From contig NZ_JAKQZG010000009.1 in NCBI RefSeq assembly GCF_024359545.1, positions 124,001 to 188,000 on the forward strand: a stretch of DNA of 64,000 nt, in the 5' to 3' direction. The notes below the pieces were generated by a model. It was not told where the DNA came from. It did no database searches and saw nothing but the letters and a program-made list of their open reading frames with translations. The position numbers were made by a program, and so were the translations under genes. This DNA comes from Jiella marina (GTDB lineage: Bacteria > Pseudomonadota > Alphaproteobacteria > Rhizobiales > Rhizobiaceae). Shown here in pieces: positions 8,884-18,037 of this stretch (within the stretch, counting starts at the first letter, position 1; every line of letters begins with the position of its first letter).

Positions 8884-9888
8884 TCAGCGGATCGCCAGAC
8901 CCTTGTCGTCGAAGCGATGGATCTTGTCCTCCTGCGGGGTCAGATAGATCGTATCGCCATAATGGACCGGAAACTCGCCGCCGGCGCGCACGGTGAGCGG
9001 CTCGGCGTGGACCGGCGATTCTACGTGCAGGTAGGTGTCGGAGCCCAGATGCTCGGAGACCTTCACCGTGCCCTTCCACTGGCCCTCGGAGGTGGACAGC
9101 GAGATGTGCTCGGGTCTGACACCGATCGTCGCGGCATTGTGCTTCTTGGCCTCGCCGCCATTGAGCAGGTTCATCTTCGGCGAGCCGATGAAACCGGCGA
9201 CGAAAGTGTTGCGGGGCTTGGAATAGAGCTCCAGCGGCGAGCCCACCTGCTCGATATTGCCGGCGTTCAGCACCACGATCTTGTCGGCCATGGTCATCGC
9301 CTCGACCTGATCGTGGGTGACGTAGATCATCGTGGTTTTCAGTCGCTGATGCAGCTCGGAGATTTCGAGACGCATGCCGACGCGCAGCGCGGCGTCGAGG
9401 TTCGAAAGCGGCTCGTCGAACAGAAAGGCTGCCGGCTCGCGCACGATCGCCCGACCGATCGCGACGCGCTGACGCTGGCCGCCCGAAAGCTGGCCCGGGC
9501 GCCGGTCGATGTAATTGTCGAGGTTCAGGATCTTGGCGGCGTTGTTCACCCGCTTCTCGATCTCGGCCTGATCCATTCCCGCCATCTTCAGCGGGAAGGC
9601 GATGTTCTTTCTGACGCTCATATGCGGATAGAGCGCGTAGGACTGGAACACCATGGCCAGCCGGCGCTTGGCCGGCGGCAGGGTCGTGGCGTCGACGCCG
9701 TCGATGGTGATCTTGCCGTCGGTGACGTCCTCGAGACCCGCGATCAGGCGCAGGAGTGTGGATTTGCCGCAGCCCGACGGGCCGACGAAGACGACGAACT
9801 CGCCCTCCTCGATGTCGAGGTCGAGTTCGGGAATGATGACGACGTCGCCGAACGCCTTGCGGACCTTTTCGAGCCGAATGGCACCCAT
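8884..9888 (-). CDS. smoK: Polyol ABC transporter ATP-binding protein
   Basis: A 334-residue ATPase of the CUT1/MalK-UgpC type that energises sugar or polyol import. Walker A is GPSGCGKST (about 36-44), the signature is [14 protein letters not shown], and Walker B is [11 protein letters not shown], followed by a switch His in [11 protein letters not shown]-terminal regulatory OB-fold domain of about 100 residues follows, containing the TOBE-type stretch GVRPEHISL. It lies 13 bases downstream of the second permease gene. The residue pattern and position match SmoK/MtlK ATPases of sorbitol/mannitol uptake systems. Confidence 0.93.
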   Translation of the reverse strand: MGAIRLEKVRKAFGDVVIIPELDLDIEEGEFVVFVGPSGCGKSTLLRLIAGLEDVTDGKITIDGVDATTLPPAKRRLAMVFQSYALYPHMSVRKNIAFPLKMAGMDQAEIEKRVNNAAKILNLDNYIDRRPGQLSGGQRQRVAIGRAIVREPAAFLFDEPLSNLDAALRVGMRLEISELHQRLKTTMIYVTHDQVEAMTMADKIVVLNAGNIEQVGSPLELYSKPRNTFVAGFIGSPKMNLLNGGEAKKHNAATIGVRPEHISLSTSEGQWKGTVKVSEHLGSDTYLHVESPVHAEPLTVRAGGEFPVHYGDTIYLTPQEDKIHRFDDKGLAIR

Positions 9889-9901
9889 TGTCTGATGTCC
9901 C

Positions 9902-10732
9902 TTACTTGACCGCGCCGAAGGTGAGACCGCGCACGAGTTGCTTCTGGCTGAACCAGCCGACGATGAGGATCGGCGCGATGGCGAGCATCGAGGCGGCCGA
10001 CAGCTTGGCGTAGAAATTGCCCTGAGGCGAGGAGAAGGAGGCGATGAAGGCCGTCAGCGGCGCAGCGTTCGATGTCGTGAGGTTCAGCGTCCAGAACGCC
10101 TCGTTCCAGGCGAGGATGACGTTGAGGAGCACCGTCGAGGCAATGCCGGGCACCGCCATCGGGGCGAGGATCTGGGTGATCTCCTGGCGCAGCGTCGCGC
10201 CGTCCATCCGGCCGGCCTCGAGGATCTCGCCGGGGATCTCCTTGAAGTAGGTGTAGAGCATCCAGACGATGATCGGCAGGTTAATCAGGAACAGGACCAC
10301 GATCAGGCCGAGGCGGGAGTCGAGCAGCCCGAAATTGACGAAGAGCAGGTAGATCGGAATGAGCACGCCGACCGCCGGCAGCATCTTGGTGGACAGCATC
10401 CAGAGCAGGATGTCCTTGGTCCTCGGCGTCGGCGAGAACGCCATCGCCCAGGCCGCCGGGATCGCAAAGAGCAGACCCAGCGCCGTCGAGCCGATCGACA
10501 GATAGATCGAGTTCATCATGAAGTGGAAGTAGTTCGACTGCGACTGGATGGTCGCATAGTTCTCGGTCGTCCAGTCGAAGAACAGGAACTGCGGCGGGAT
10601 CGAGATCGCGACGAGCTCCGACTTGAAGGACGTCAGGAACGTCCAGAGGATCGGGAAGAAGATCAGGAGCCCGACCGACCAGGCGAGGATCGTCATGCCG
10701 ATCTTGCGACGGGGGGAAACGCGGCGTGCCAT
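9902..10732 (-). CDS. smoG: Polyol ABC transporter permease (MalG-like)
   Basis: A 276-residue inner-membrane permease of the CUT1 family with six predicted helices. The cytoplasmic EAA loop, which docks on the ATPase, is [20 protein letters not shown] near residues 175-195. It pairs with the upstream permease to form the translocation pore. GGGGAG lies ahead of the ATG, and the gene starts about 15 bases after its neighbour. Specificity for mannitol/sorbitol is inferred from the adjacent mannitol dehydrogenase. Confidence 0.92.
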   Translation of the reverse strand: MARRVSPRRKIGMTILAWSVGLLIFFPILWTFLTSFKSELVAISIPPQFLFFDWTTENYATIQSQSNYFHFMMNSIYLSIGSTALGLLFAIPAAWAMAFSPTPRTKDILLWMLSTKMLPAVGVLIPIYLLFVNFGLLDSRLGLIVVLFLINLPIIVWMLYTYFKEIPGEILEAGRMDGATLRQEITQILAPMAVPGIASTVLLNVILAWNEAFWTLNLTTSNAAPLTAFIASFSSPQGNFYAKLSAASMLAIAPILIVGWFSQKQLVRGLTFGAVK

Positions 10733-10747
10733 GGTGTTTTCTCCCCT

Positions 10748-11620
10748 TTACGCGTCGAGGTTCTTGCCGATGAGGCGGACGAGGAAGATCGCGACGATAT
10801 TGGCGAGAATGACCGCCACGATGCCGCCGGCCGACGCCGCACCCACATCGCCGAAGGAGATCGCCTGCTGATAGACGAGGTAGGTGATGTTGGTGGACTG
10901 GGAGCCCGGCCCGCCATTGGTCGTCACCAGGATTTCGGCGAAGATCGACAAGAGGAAGATCGTCTGGATCAGGATCACCACCGTGATCGCCCGGCTCATG
11001 TGCGGCAGCGTGATGTACCAGAAGATCGACAGGGCCCCGGCCCCGTCCATCTCCGCCGCTTCCTTCTGATCTTCCGACAGGGATTGCAGCGCGGTGAGGA
11101 GAATGAGCGTCGCGAAGGGCAGCCACTGCCACGCGACGATGATGATGATCGACAGAAGCGGTGCATCCGTCATCCAGTCGATCGGCTGCAGTCCGATCGA
11201 GGAGAGGAACTGGCCGATGACGCCGTAGACCGGGTTCATCATCATGTTCTTCCAGACGAGCGCCGCGACCGTCGGCATGACGAAGAAGGGCGCGATGACC
11301 AGTAGGCGGACGATGTTGACGCCGTAAAAGTCCTGGTCGAGGAGGAGCGCGACCAGGATGCCGCCCCCGACCGTGATGCAAAGCACGCCCACCACCAAAA
11401 TCAGCGTGTTCGTCAGCGCTGCGACGAAGGTCGGGTCGGAGAGGAAATAGGAGTAGTTCTCGAAGCCGACGAAGGGCGTGGAGATGGGATTGTAGAGGCT
11501 GTACCCGAGGGTCGAGTAGTACAGCGTCATGGCGAGAGGGACCGCCATCCAGATCAGAAGCGCGATCACCGCCGGGGCCATCATCGCCCGCGCCGCGCTC
11601 TTGGTATGCATCGTCGCCAT
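10748..11620 (-). CDS. smoF: Polyol ABC transporter permease (MalF-like)
   Basis: A 290-residue inner-membrane permease of the CUT1 family with about six transmembrane helices. The EAA loop (EAAEMDGAGALSIFWYITLP) lies in the C-terminal half. An upstream in-frame start at 11644 is possible, but GGAGGCGGG sits a dozen bases before the ATG at 11620, which is therefore preferred. The coding region follows a 220-base spacer with a strong stem-loop after the binding-protein gene. That spacing is typical where the binding protein is made in excess over the membrane parts. Confidence 0.92.
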   Translation of the reverse strand: MATMHTKSAARAMMAPAVIALLIWMAVPLAMTLYYSTLGYSLYNPISTPFVGFENYSYFLSDPTFVAALTNTLILVVGVLCITVGGGILVALLLDQDFYGVNIVRLLVIAPFFVMPTVAALVWKNMMMNPVYGVIGQFLSSIGLQPIDWMTDAPLLSIIIIVAWQWLPFATLILLTALQSLSEDQKEAAEMDGAGALSIFWYITLPHMSRAITVVILIQTIFLLSIFAEILVTTNGGPGSQSTNITYLVYQQAISFGDVGAASAGGIVAVILANIVAIFLVRLIGKNLDA

Positions 11621-11784
11621 GGTGTTGTCCCGCCTCCGGCCCACGCATCGGGCGATGCGCCGGCTTCGTCAAAAGGATCGGATGGCCAGGGGAAAGGGTG
11701 TCGGCTGGCGAACCCGGCGCGGCATGCCCAGCATGCGGCGTCTCAGATTGCGTTCCGGCGGCCACTCCTCCCAGTGCGGCCGAG

Positions 11785-11827
11785 CCGGGCGGGCAGAGAC
11801 TCTCTCAAGTTCGGGCTGCCCGCCCGG
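11785..11827 (-). promoter_or_regulatory. Intercistronic stem-loop after the binding-protein gene
   Basis: A perfect 12-base inverted repeat: CCGGGCGGGCAG at 11785-11796 and CTGCCCGCCCGG at 11816-11827, with a 19-base loop. It begins 13 bases after the stop codon of the solute-binding protein gene. No run of T follows on the minus strand, so it is more likely an mRNA-stabilising or attenuating hairpin than a full terminator. Such elements raise binding-protein levels relative to permeases in several ABC operons. Confidence 0.75.
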
Positions 11828-11840
11828 ATATCGCAGAGGC

Positions 11841-13160
11841 CTACTTGATGTAGCCGCCTCGGGTCATTTCGCGGGTCGCGATCTGCTGAGCTGCGGCCAG
11901 CGCCTGATCGACGGAGGTCGAACCCGACAGCGCCGCGGCCATCTGCTGGCCGACCGCCGTGCCGAGACCCTGGAACTCGGGGATCGCAGCAAACTGCAGG
12001 CCGTAATAGGGCTTGTCGTCCGTCGGCGAGGGATCGGCGTGCTCGATCGCGTTCATTGTCGCGTCCGCGAAGTCCGCCGCCTCGGTGTAGTTCGGGTTCT
12101 CATAGAGCGAGGTGCGGGTGCCGGGAGGCACGTTGGCCCAGCCTTCCTTCTCCGCGACGAGCTCGAGATACTCCTTCGACGTCGCCCAGCCGATAAAGGT
12201 CTGCGCGGCATCCGCCTTCTCCGAGGATGCCGGGACGGCCAGCGACCAGGCCCAGAGCCAGTTGAAGCCGTCGTTCGGGCAGTTCTCGACGCCGCAGGGT
12301 GCCGGAGCGAAACCGACCTGGTCAGGCACCTGGCTCTGGTCCGGATCGGTCACGAAGGAAGCGGCGACGGAGGCGTCCATCCACATGCCGCACTTGCCCT
12401 GGCTGAACAGCGAGAGGTTCTCGTTGAAGCCGTTCGACGCCGCACCCGGAGGGCCATATTTGGTCATCAAGTCGACATAGAGGGTGATCGCCTCTTTCCA
12501 GCCTTCCGACTCGAACTGCGGCTGCCAGTCGGCATTGAAGTAATTCGCGCCAAAGCTGCGAGCCATGTTGCCGAGGAAGCCCATGTTCTCGCCCCAGCCC
12601 GGCTTGCCGCGCAGGCAGATGCCGTAGACCCCGGCGTCCTTGTCGGTGACCTTTTCGGCGGCCTCCGCGATGAAGTCCCAGGTCGGCTGCTCGGGCATCT
12701 CCAGCCCGGCTTTTTCGAAGAGGTCCTTGCGATAGAGCGTCAGGACGCTCTCGGCGTAGAACGGTGCGGCATAGAGCGTGCCGTCGACCGAAAGCGCCGA
12801 GCGGATCGCCGGGATCAGATCGTCATAGTCGTAGTTCTCGCCGAGATCGTCGAGCGGCTTCAGCCAGTCCTGCTTGGCCCAGATCGGGACCTCGTAGGTG
12901 CCGATCGTCATGATGTCGAACTGGCCGCCGCCGGTGGCGATGTCGGTGGTGACGCGCTGACGCAGGATGTTCTCCTCCAGCGTCACCCAGTTCACCTTGA
13001 TGTCGGGATGAGCCTCCTCGAACACGTTGGTCAGACCCTGCATGCGGATCATGTCGGAGTTGTTGACCGTGCCGATCGTGATCGTGGTCTGCGCGGCAGC
13101 AGGCGCAGCCGCGACGGCGAGCAGCGAAATCGCGCCAGCCGCCATTTTGGTGAATCTCAT
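11841..13160 (-). CDS. smoE: Polyol ABC transporter substrate-binding protein
   Basis: A 439-residue periplasmic binding protein of extracellular solute-binding family 1. The signal peptide (RFTKMAAGAISLLAVAAAPA, cleavage after AAAQ) precedes a mature domain beginning TTITIGTVNNSDMIRMQ. It contains WVTLEENILRQRVTTDIATG and YGICLRGKPGWGENM, as in sorbitol/mannitol binding proteins. An in-frame codon at 13196 would add an unlikely leader; GGGAGG precedes the ATG at 13160, so that start is used. It is the first structural gene of the operon, downstream of a divergently spaced regulator and a repeated operator-like motif. Confidence 0.92.
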   Translation of the reverse strand: MRFTKMAAGAISLLAVAAAPAAAQTTITIGTVNNSDMIRMQGLTNVFEEAHPDIKVNWVTLEENILRQRVTTDIATGGGQFDIMTIGTYEVPIWAKQDWLKPLDDLGENYDYDDLIPAIRSALSVDGTLYAAPFYAESVLTLYRKDLFEKAGLEMPEQPTWDFIAEAAEKVTDKDAGVYGICLRGKPGWGENMGFLGNMARSFGANYFNADWQPQFESEGWKEAITLYVDLMTKYGPPGAASNGFNENLSLFSQGKCGMWMDASVAASFVTDPDQSQVPDQVGFAPAPCGVENCPNDGFNWLWAWSLAVPASSEKADAAQTFIGWATSKEYLELVAEKEGWANVPPGTRTSLYENPNYTEAADFADATMNAIEHADPSPTDDKPYYGLQFAAIPEFQGLGTAVGQQMAAALSGSTSVDQALAAAQQIATREMTRGGYIK

Positions 13161-13184
13161 AAAAGCCTCCCAGCTCTCGCTTGA

Positions 13185-13213
13185 GCATTTGTTCAATGGC
13201 GGGGCAAATGTTC
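13185..13213 (-). promoter_or_regulatory. Candidate operator of the polyol operon
   Basis: On the minus strand, two direct repeats GAACATTTGC (13213-13204) and GAACAAATGC (13194-13185) begin 19 bases apart, about two helical turns. The second lies inside a near-perfect 16-base palindrome, TTGAGCATTTGTTCAA (13181-13196). They lie 25-53 bases upstream of the binding-protein start codon. This layout suits an oligomeric SorC/DeoR-type repressor such as the one encoded next door. Binding is inferred from symmetry and position only. Confidence 0.5.
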
Positions 13214-13359
13214 GTCCGCTACACAGCTAATGTCAAACGAATTCCATGCCGCAGCGCAGCACGACGCGACTCGCAGACTGAAGGAAATGCTAGGACGATC
13301 CGGTCGGCGGGCAATGCCGGATCGAGGGCTCGACCGCTCGATGCACCCGGGAGGAGACC

Positions 13360-14316
13360 TCAGTTCCTGAGAAGGCGCTCCGCGGTCGCCTCGTCCGTGA
13401 TCAGACCGTTGACCAGCCCCCCCTCGGCGGCGGCGCGGATGGCCGACCGTTTGGCCGGCCCCATGGCCACCGCGATCACTTCACTGGTTTCGGTCGAAGG
13501 GATCGGCGCGCTTGCCACGCGTTCGTTGAAAGCGCACTCGATCAGCCTGCCGCGGGCGTCGAAGACCCATCCGACAATCTCTCCCACCGCGCCCATCGCC
13601 AAAAGTTCCTCCCGCTCCTTCGGCGTGATGAAGCCGTCGACGAGCAAGGGGGCATTGGCGGCGATCTCGCCGACGCCGACGAAAGTGACCTCTGCCTCGG
13701 CCGCAAGATGCAGCGTCGACTGCACCACCGTCTGCCGGTGCAGCAGGCGGCGCTCTTCAGGGGTCGAGACGATGACCGGCAGCGGCATCGGATAGTGCGG
13801 CGCCTTGACCTGGTCGGCCATCGAAAAGATCACGTTGTAGACCGAAGCAGAACCATCCGGAGCGATGTTGCCGGTCAGGGAGACGATTCGGTGGTGCTCG
13901 CATGTCATCGGCGGCAGGTTCTCCACCGCCGCCTTCAGCGTCCGCCCGGTTCCCATGGCGATGACGAGCGGGTTCTCCTGCTTGAGCCGGCGCTCCATTT
14001 CAGTGGCACAGGCTTCGGCAATGCCGAGCGTCGTCGACGCGGACGTCGGATCGGAGGGAACGACCTCGGCGTAGCGAAGGTCGAAGCGCGTCTTCAGCCG
14101 TTCGGCGAGTTCCAGACAGGCGGCGATCGGATGATCGAGACGCACGCGCACCAGCCCGGACGTCACCGACAGGGAGACGAGCCGCTGCGCCGCCTGCCGC
14201 GAGATGCCGAGTTTGGAAGCGATCTCTTCCTGGGTGTTCCCAGCGACATAGTAGAGCCAGCCGGCCCTCGCCGCCTCGTCCAGGCGCGTCGTGTCGTCGT
14301 CCCGCGTTCTTGCCAT
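13360..14316 (-). CDS. SorC-family sugar-binding transcriptional regulator
   Basis: A 318-residue regulator with an N-terminal helix-turn-helix (residues 15-60, AGNTQEEIASKLGISRQAAQ). A SorC-type sugar-phosphate-binding domain follows (GIAEACATEMERRL, IVSLTGNIAPDGSASVYNV, VFDARGRLIECAFNERVAS). Family members sense a phosphorylated sugar and control sugar or polyol operons. It is upstream of, and in the same direction as, the binding-protein gene, about 200 bases away, which fits local control of this transporter. AGAGGG precedes the ATG. Confidence 0.88.
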   Translation of the reverse strand: MARTRDDDTTRLDEAARAGWLYYVAGNTQEEIASKLGISRQAAQRLVSLSVTSGLVRVRLDHPIAACLELAERLKTRFDLRYAEVVPSDPTSASTTLGIAEACATEMERRLKQENPLVIAMGTGRTLKAAVENLPPMTCEHHRIVSLTGNIAPDGSASVYNVIFSMADQVKAPHYPMPLPVIVSTPEERRLLHRQTVVQSTLHLAAEAEVTFVGVGEIAANAPLLVDGFITPKEREELLAMGAVGEIVGWVFDARGRLIECAFNERVASAPIPSTETSEVIAVAMGPAKRSAIRAAAEGGLVNGLITDEATAERLLRN

Positions 14317-14585
14317 TGGCCCTCTGCTCTTTCGCTCGGCCTCTGTTTAAGTCGGCCGGCGACGCCAAGGCAAATGCATGCGAGCAGGAAAAGACGTCCG
14401 CCACCTCGCCGGTCACATCATCCCATGGGAGACTCCGGTAGCACTGCCCAGAAAACAGGCATATCCCTGACTTGCCACCCGAAAACCCGCCCAAATCGCG
14501 GGCAAGCGTTGAAGCGTGCGACCAGATGGCTTGATTTTCTCGAATTCGGCTTTCTCTTTATTTGGCAGCAAAACGGAGATGGCCA

Positions 14586-15998
14586 GTGAAACCATTCGAT
14601 GAGATGCTCGTAACGGACGACACCGTCCGCGATCCTTACGCGCGCTTTTACCAGTGGTTTAAGGAACAGGATGTCGCCGCTCTTGGCGAAAAGGCCGGCG
14701 AGGCCGAAGCCTTCTTCCGGCGGACCGGCATCACCTTCAATGTCTATGGCGAGGAGGAGGCGGCCGAAAGGCTGATCCCCTTCGATCTCGTTCCGCGGAT
14801 CATGGCCAAGGCCGAATGGGACCGCCTGGCCGAAGGCATCGAGCAGCGGGTCATTGCGCTCAACGCCTTTCTCGACGACCTCTACCATGATCAGGAGATC
14901 ATCAAGGCCGGCAAAGTGCCCGAGCGGCTGATCGCGGGCAATGAAGCGTTTCTCGAAGAGATGCGCGGTCTTCGTCCGCCCGGCGGCGTTTACACCCACA
15001 TCATCGGCACCGACATCGTCCGCGTTGGCGAGAACGAGTTCTACGTACTCGAAGACAATGCCCGCACACCCTCCGGCGTCTCCTATATGATCGAGAACCG
15101 CGAGACGATGATGCAGATGTTCCCGGAGCTGTTTTCGCAGAATCGGGTCCGGCCGGTGGAAACCTATCCGCATCATCTGCGCCGTTCGCTGGCCAATGTC
15201 GCGCCGCCTGCCTGCGAGGGCACACCGACCATCGCGGTCCTGACACCGGGCATCTACAATTCGGCCTATTTCGAACACGCTTTCCTGGCCGATCAGATGG
15301 GCGTCGAGCTGATCGAGGGTTCCGACGTCGCCGAGATCGACGGCCGCATCCAGATGCGCACGACGGAGGGCTACAAGCCGATCGACGTCATCTACCGCCG
15401 GGTCGACGACGCGTTTCTCGACCCGAAAGTCTTCAACCCGGACTCCATGCTGGGCATTCCCGGCATCATGGACGTCTATCGCAATGGCGGCATCACGATC
15501 GCCAACGCGCCGGGCACAGGCATCGCCGACGACAAGGCCATCTATTCCTACATGCCGGAAATCGTCGAGTTCTATACCGGCAAACCGGCCATTCTGGAGA
15601 ACGTACCGACCTGGCGCTGCGCCGAGGACGACAGCCTGAAATATGTGCTCGAACATCTCGGCGAACTGGTAGTGAAGGAGGTCCATGGTTCGGGCGGCTA
15701 CGGCATGCTGGTCGGGCCCACCGCCACGAAGGACGAGCAGGAGCTCTTCGCCGCCAAGCTGAAGAAGAACCCGGCGAACTACATCGCCCAGCCGACGCTG
15801 GCCCTGTCCACCGTCCCGATCCTGGTCGATGGCGGGCTCGCCCCCCGGCATGTGGATTTACGTCCCTTCGTTCTCGTTTCCGACAAGGTCCGCATCATTC
15901 CCGGCGGCCTCACGCGTGTCGCCCTCAAGGAGGGCTCCCTGGTCGTGAATTCCAGCCAGGGCGGCGGCACCAAGGACACCTGGGTTTTGAGGGACTGA
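14586..15998 (+). CDS. Circularly permuted ATP-grasp protein (DUF404/407)
   Basis: A 470-residue cytoplasmic protein of the circularly permuted ATP-grasp type 2 family. Recognisable stretches are FDEMLVTDDTVRDPYARF at the N-terminus, NEAFLEEMRGLRPPGGVYTH, YVLEDNARTPSGVSYMIENR, and VVKEVHGSGGYGMLVGP (nucleotide-binding loop). Such proteins are predicted peptide ligases and are encoded with alpha-E and Anbu proteins. No ATG lies at the expected N-terminus; a GTG at 14586 with GGAG seven bases upstream gives a start that matches family members. Three bases separate it from the alpha-E gene. The substrate is unknown. Confidence 0.88.
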   Translation: MKPFDEMLVTDDTVRDPYARFYQWFKEQDVAALGEKAGEAEAFFRRTGITFNVYGEEEAAERLIPFDLVPRIMAKAEWDRLAEGIEQRVIALNAFLDDLYHDQEIIKAGKVPERLIAGNEAFLEEMRGLRPPGGVYTHIIGTDIVRVGENEFYVLEDNARTPSGVSYMIENRETMMQMFPELFSQNRVRPVETYPHHLRRSLANVAPPACEGTPTIAVLTPGIYNSAYFEHAFLADQMGVELIEGSDVAEIDGRIQMRTTEGYKPIDVIYRRVDDAFLDPKVFNPDSMLGIPGIMDVYRNGGITIANAPGTGIADDKAIYSYMPEIVEFYTGKPAILENVPTWRCAEDDSLKYVLEHLGELVVKEVHGSGGYGMLVGPTATKDEQELFAAKLKKNPANYIAQPTLALSTVPILVDGGLAPRHVDLRPFVLVSDKVRIIPGGLTRVALKEGSLVVNSSQGGGTKDTWVLRD

Positions 15999-16001
15999 GC
16001 G

Positions 16002-16955
16002 ATGGCACTTCTCGGACGCACCGCAAACGGCCTGTTCTGGATGTTTCGCTACATCGAACGGGCGGAAAACACCGCAAGACTGCTCGATGCCGGCCAGCGC
16101 ATCGCACTCACCAACCTGTCAGCCGAGCCCGAGGAATGGCAGTCGGTCCTGGTCTCGGCTGGAGTCGAGACGGCCTACAAGGCCAAATACGATGATTTCG
16201 AGCCTGAGAATATCATCCACTTCATGCTGTGCGACCGGGACAACCCGTCGAGCGTGCGCTGCTCGTTCGAGACGGCGCGCACGAACGGGCGCATGGTGCG
16301 AACCGCCCTCAGCCGAGAATTGTGGGAAGTGGTCAACGAGAGCTGGATGACGATCCAGCGGCGTCTCTCGAGCCGGATCACGGCAAGCGAACTGCCGACC
16401 GCGATCGATCTCGTGAAGCGGCAGGCGGCGCTCATTCGCGGCACGTTCTATTCGACGATGCTGCGCAACGAGATCTTCGACTTCTGTAATCTCGGCGCCT
16501 TTATCGAGCGCGCCGACAACACCGCCCGCATTCTCGACGTGAAGTACTGGCTGCTTCTGCCCGAGCACAGCCAGGTGGGCTCCGCGCTCGACGATTTCCA
16601 ATGGCGCTCGGTGCTGCGATCGGTCGCCGCCCACCGCTCCTACGCCTGGGAGTATGACGGCGAATATCGCGCGGTGAACATCATCGACTTCATGATGCTG
16701 AACCGTCGCATGCCGCGATCCCTCGGCTATTGCTACCGGGTGATCAAGGACAGCCTCGACTATCTCGACCGCAACTACGAGGTCCACCAGCCTTGCCATC
16801 AGATCGCGACGGAGATGAACGAGCGACTCGCCGGTCTGACCGTCCGCCAGATCATCGATAACGGGCTGCACGAATTTCTCGAACAGTTCATCATGGACAA
16901 CAACCGCCTCGCCCAGGAGATCGGCTGGAACTATCGCTTCTATCCGGATCGATAA
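16002..16955 (+). CDS. Alpha-E domain protein (DUF403)
   Basis: A 317-residue, almost wholly helical protein of the alpha-E (DUF403) family. It is recognised by LLGRTANGLFWMFRYIERAENTARLLDAG at the N-terminus and repeated arginine/glutamate-rich helices (GAFIERADNTARILDVKYW). The family is a constant partner of ATP-grasp DUF404/407 proteins and is thought to take part in the same peptide-modification reaction. Three bases separate it from the upstream gene, so translation is probably coupled. Catalytic role is unproven. Confidence 0.9.
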   Translation: MALLGRTANGLFWMFRYIERAENTARLLDAGQRIALTNLSAEPEEWQSVLVSAGVETAYKAKYDDFEPENIIHFMLCDRDNPSSVRCSFETARTNGRMVRTALSRELWEVVNESWMTIQRRLSSRITASELPTAIDLVKRQAALIRGTFYSTMLRNEIFDFCNLGAFIERADNTARILDVKYWLLLPEHSQVGSALDDFQWRSVLRSVAAHRSYAWEYDGEYRAVNIIDFMMLNRRMPRSLGYCYRVIKDSLDYLDRNYEVHQPCHQIATEMNERLAGLTVRQIIDNGLHEFLEQFIMDNNRLAQEIGWNYRFYPDR

Positions 16956-17288
16956 GCGCAGGCCCAGGCCTCCTCTTGGGGCGCGCGTCGGGTATGCCGG
17001 GCGCGCGCTACGAAAGCCGTCGCTTTTCCGCCACGATGGTGCAGGATTTCGCCCGAACATGGGGACGAGGTCCATGTGGCCCATTGCCAAAGCGTGCGAC
17101 TTGGCGGAATCATTCCAAAGTGGACTCGGTGAGAGTCGCTCGGGAAGTGATTCCATTCCGCGATGGCGGGCGTGGTCCGATTGACGACATGAATGCGCGC
17201 GGGCTGACGCCGGGCGATCCTAGCGGTTCGAGTCGAACCCCGATCGTCAGGGCCAAAGCGGTTTGCGGTGGAGGGGCGGCGAGCCGCG
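16956..17288. other. 333-base gap before the Anbu gene
   Basis: In many genomes a transglutaminase-like gene fits between alpha-E and Anbu genes. Here the space is too short for one, and no recognisable fragment of such a gene is seen. The gap probably holds a promoter for the Anbu gene. No strong hairpin or repeat is evident. Confidence 0.5.
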
Positions 17289-18020
17289 ATGACCTATTGT
17301 GTCGGGCTGATGGTCGAGGCCGGGCTGGTATTCATGTCCGACACGCGGACGAATGCCGGCGTGGACAACATTTCCGTGGTCTCCAAGATGAAGACCTGGG
17401 AGATCCCGGGGGACCGTTTTCTCTGTCTCCTCTCGGCCGGAAATCTCGCCACGACGCAGGCGACCGTCTCGCTTCTCGATGAGCGCCGGCTGGCACCCTC
17501 CGAGCGTGAACCCTCGATCCTCTCGCAGCCTTCGATGTTTCAGACTGCGAAGCTGGTCGGCGAGACGCTGAAGGAGGTGATCTCGGAAAGCACACCGACT
17601 GGCCCGACCGCCGACGGACGCTTCTTCGCCTCGCTGATCCTCGGCGGTCAGATCAGGGGCGGCCGCCCGCGCCTGTTCATGATCTATCCGGAAGGCAACT
17701 TCATCGAGGCTGGTGCCGACAATCCCTTCTTCCAGATCGGCGAGCACAAATACGGCCGCCCCATCATCATCCGCACCTACGATCCGCAGATGTCGCTGGA
17801 GGAATGCGCCAAGCTGCTCCTCGTCTCCTTCGATTCGACCATCAAGTCGAACCTTTCGGTCGGTCTGCCGATCGACATGCAGTTCTACGAGACCGACAGT
17901 TTCGAGCGCGGCTACCGCCGGCGCTTCGACCAGAACGACGAATATTACCAGACGATTTCCGGCGGCTGGTCCGACGCCCTGAAGAGCGCCTTCGACGCCC
18001 TGCCCGCCTTCGAGCGTTGA
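17289..18020 (+). CDS. Anbu-type proteasome-like peptidase
   Basis: A 243-residue protein of the Anbu (ancestral beta-subunit) branch of the Ntn-hydrolase proteasome fold. The N-terminus MTYCVGL exposes Thr2 as the likely nucleophile after Met removal. Asp18 in SDTRTNAGVDNIS and Lys33 or Lys35 complete the expected Thr-Asp-Lys set. Anbu proteins assemble into helical or ring oligomers and co-occur with ATP-grasp and alpha-E genes, as here. A longer frame begins 21 bases earlier but would bury the catalytic Thr, so the ATG at 17289 is chosen. The native substrate is unknown. Confidence 0.88.
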   Translation: MTYCVGLMVEAGLVFMSDTRTNAGVDNISVVSKMKTWEIPGDRFLCLLSAGNLATTQATVSLLDERRLAPSEREPSILSQPSMFQTAKLVGETLKEVISESTPTGPTADGRFFASLILGGQIRGGRPRLFMIYPEGNFIEAGADNPFFQIGEHKYGRPIIIRTYDPQMSLEECAKLLLVSFDSTIKSNLSVGLPIDMQFYETDSFERGYRRRFDQNDEYYQTISGGWSDALKSAFDALPAFER

Positions 18021-18037
18021 GCCGGCGTCGCAAGACG

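Noticed and set aside
10281-11765. Long open frame antisense in phase to the permease genes
   Set aside because: It is a high-GC shadow of two clear ABC permease genes and shows Arg/Pro-rich random composition.
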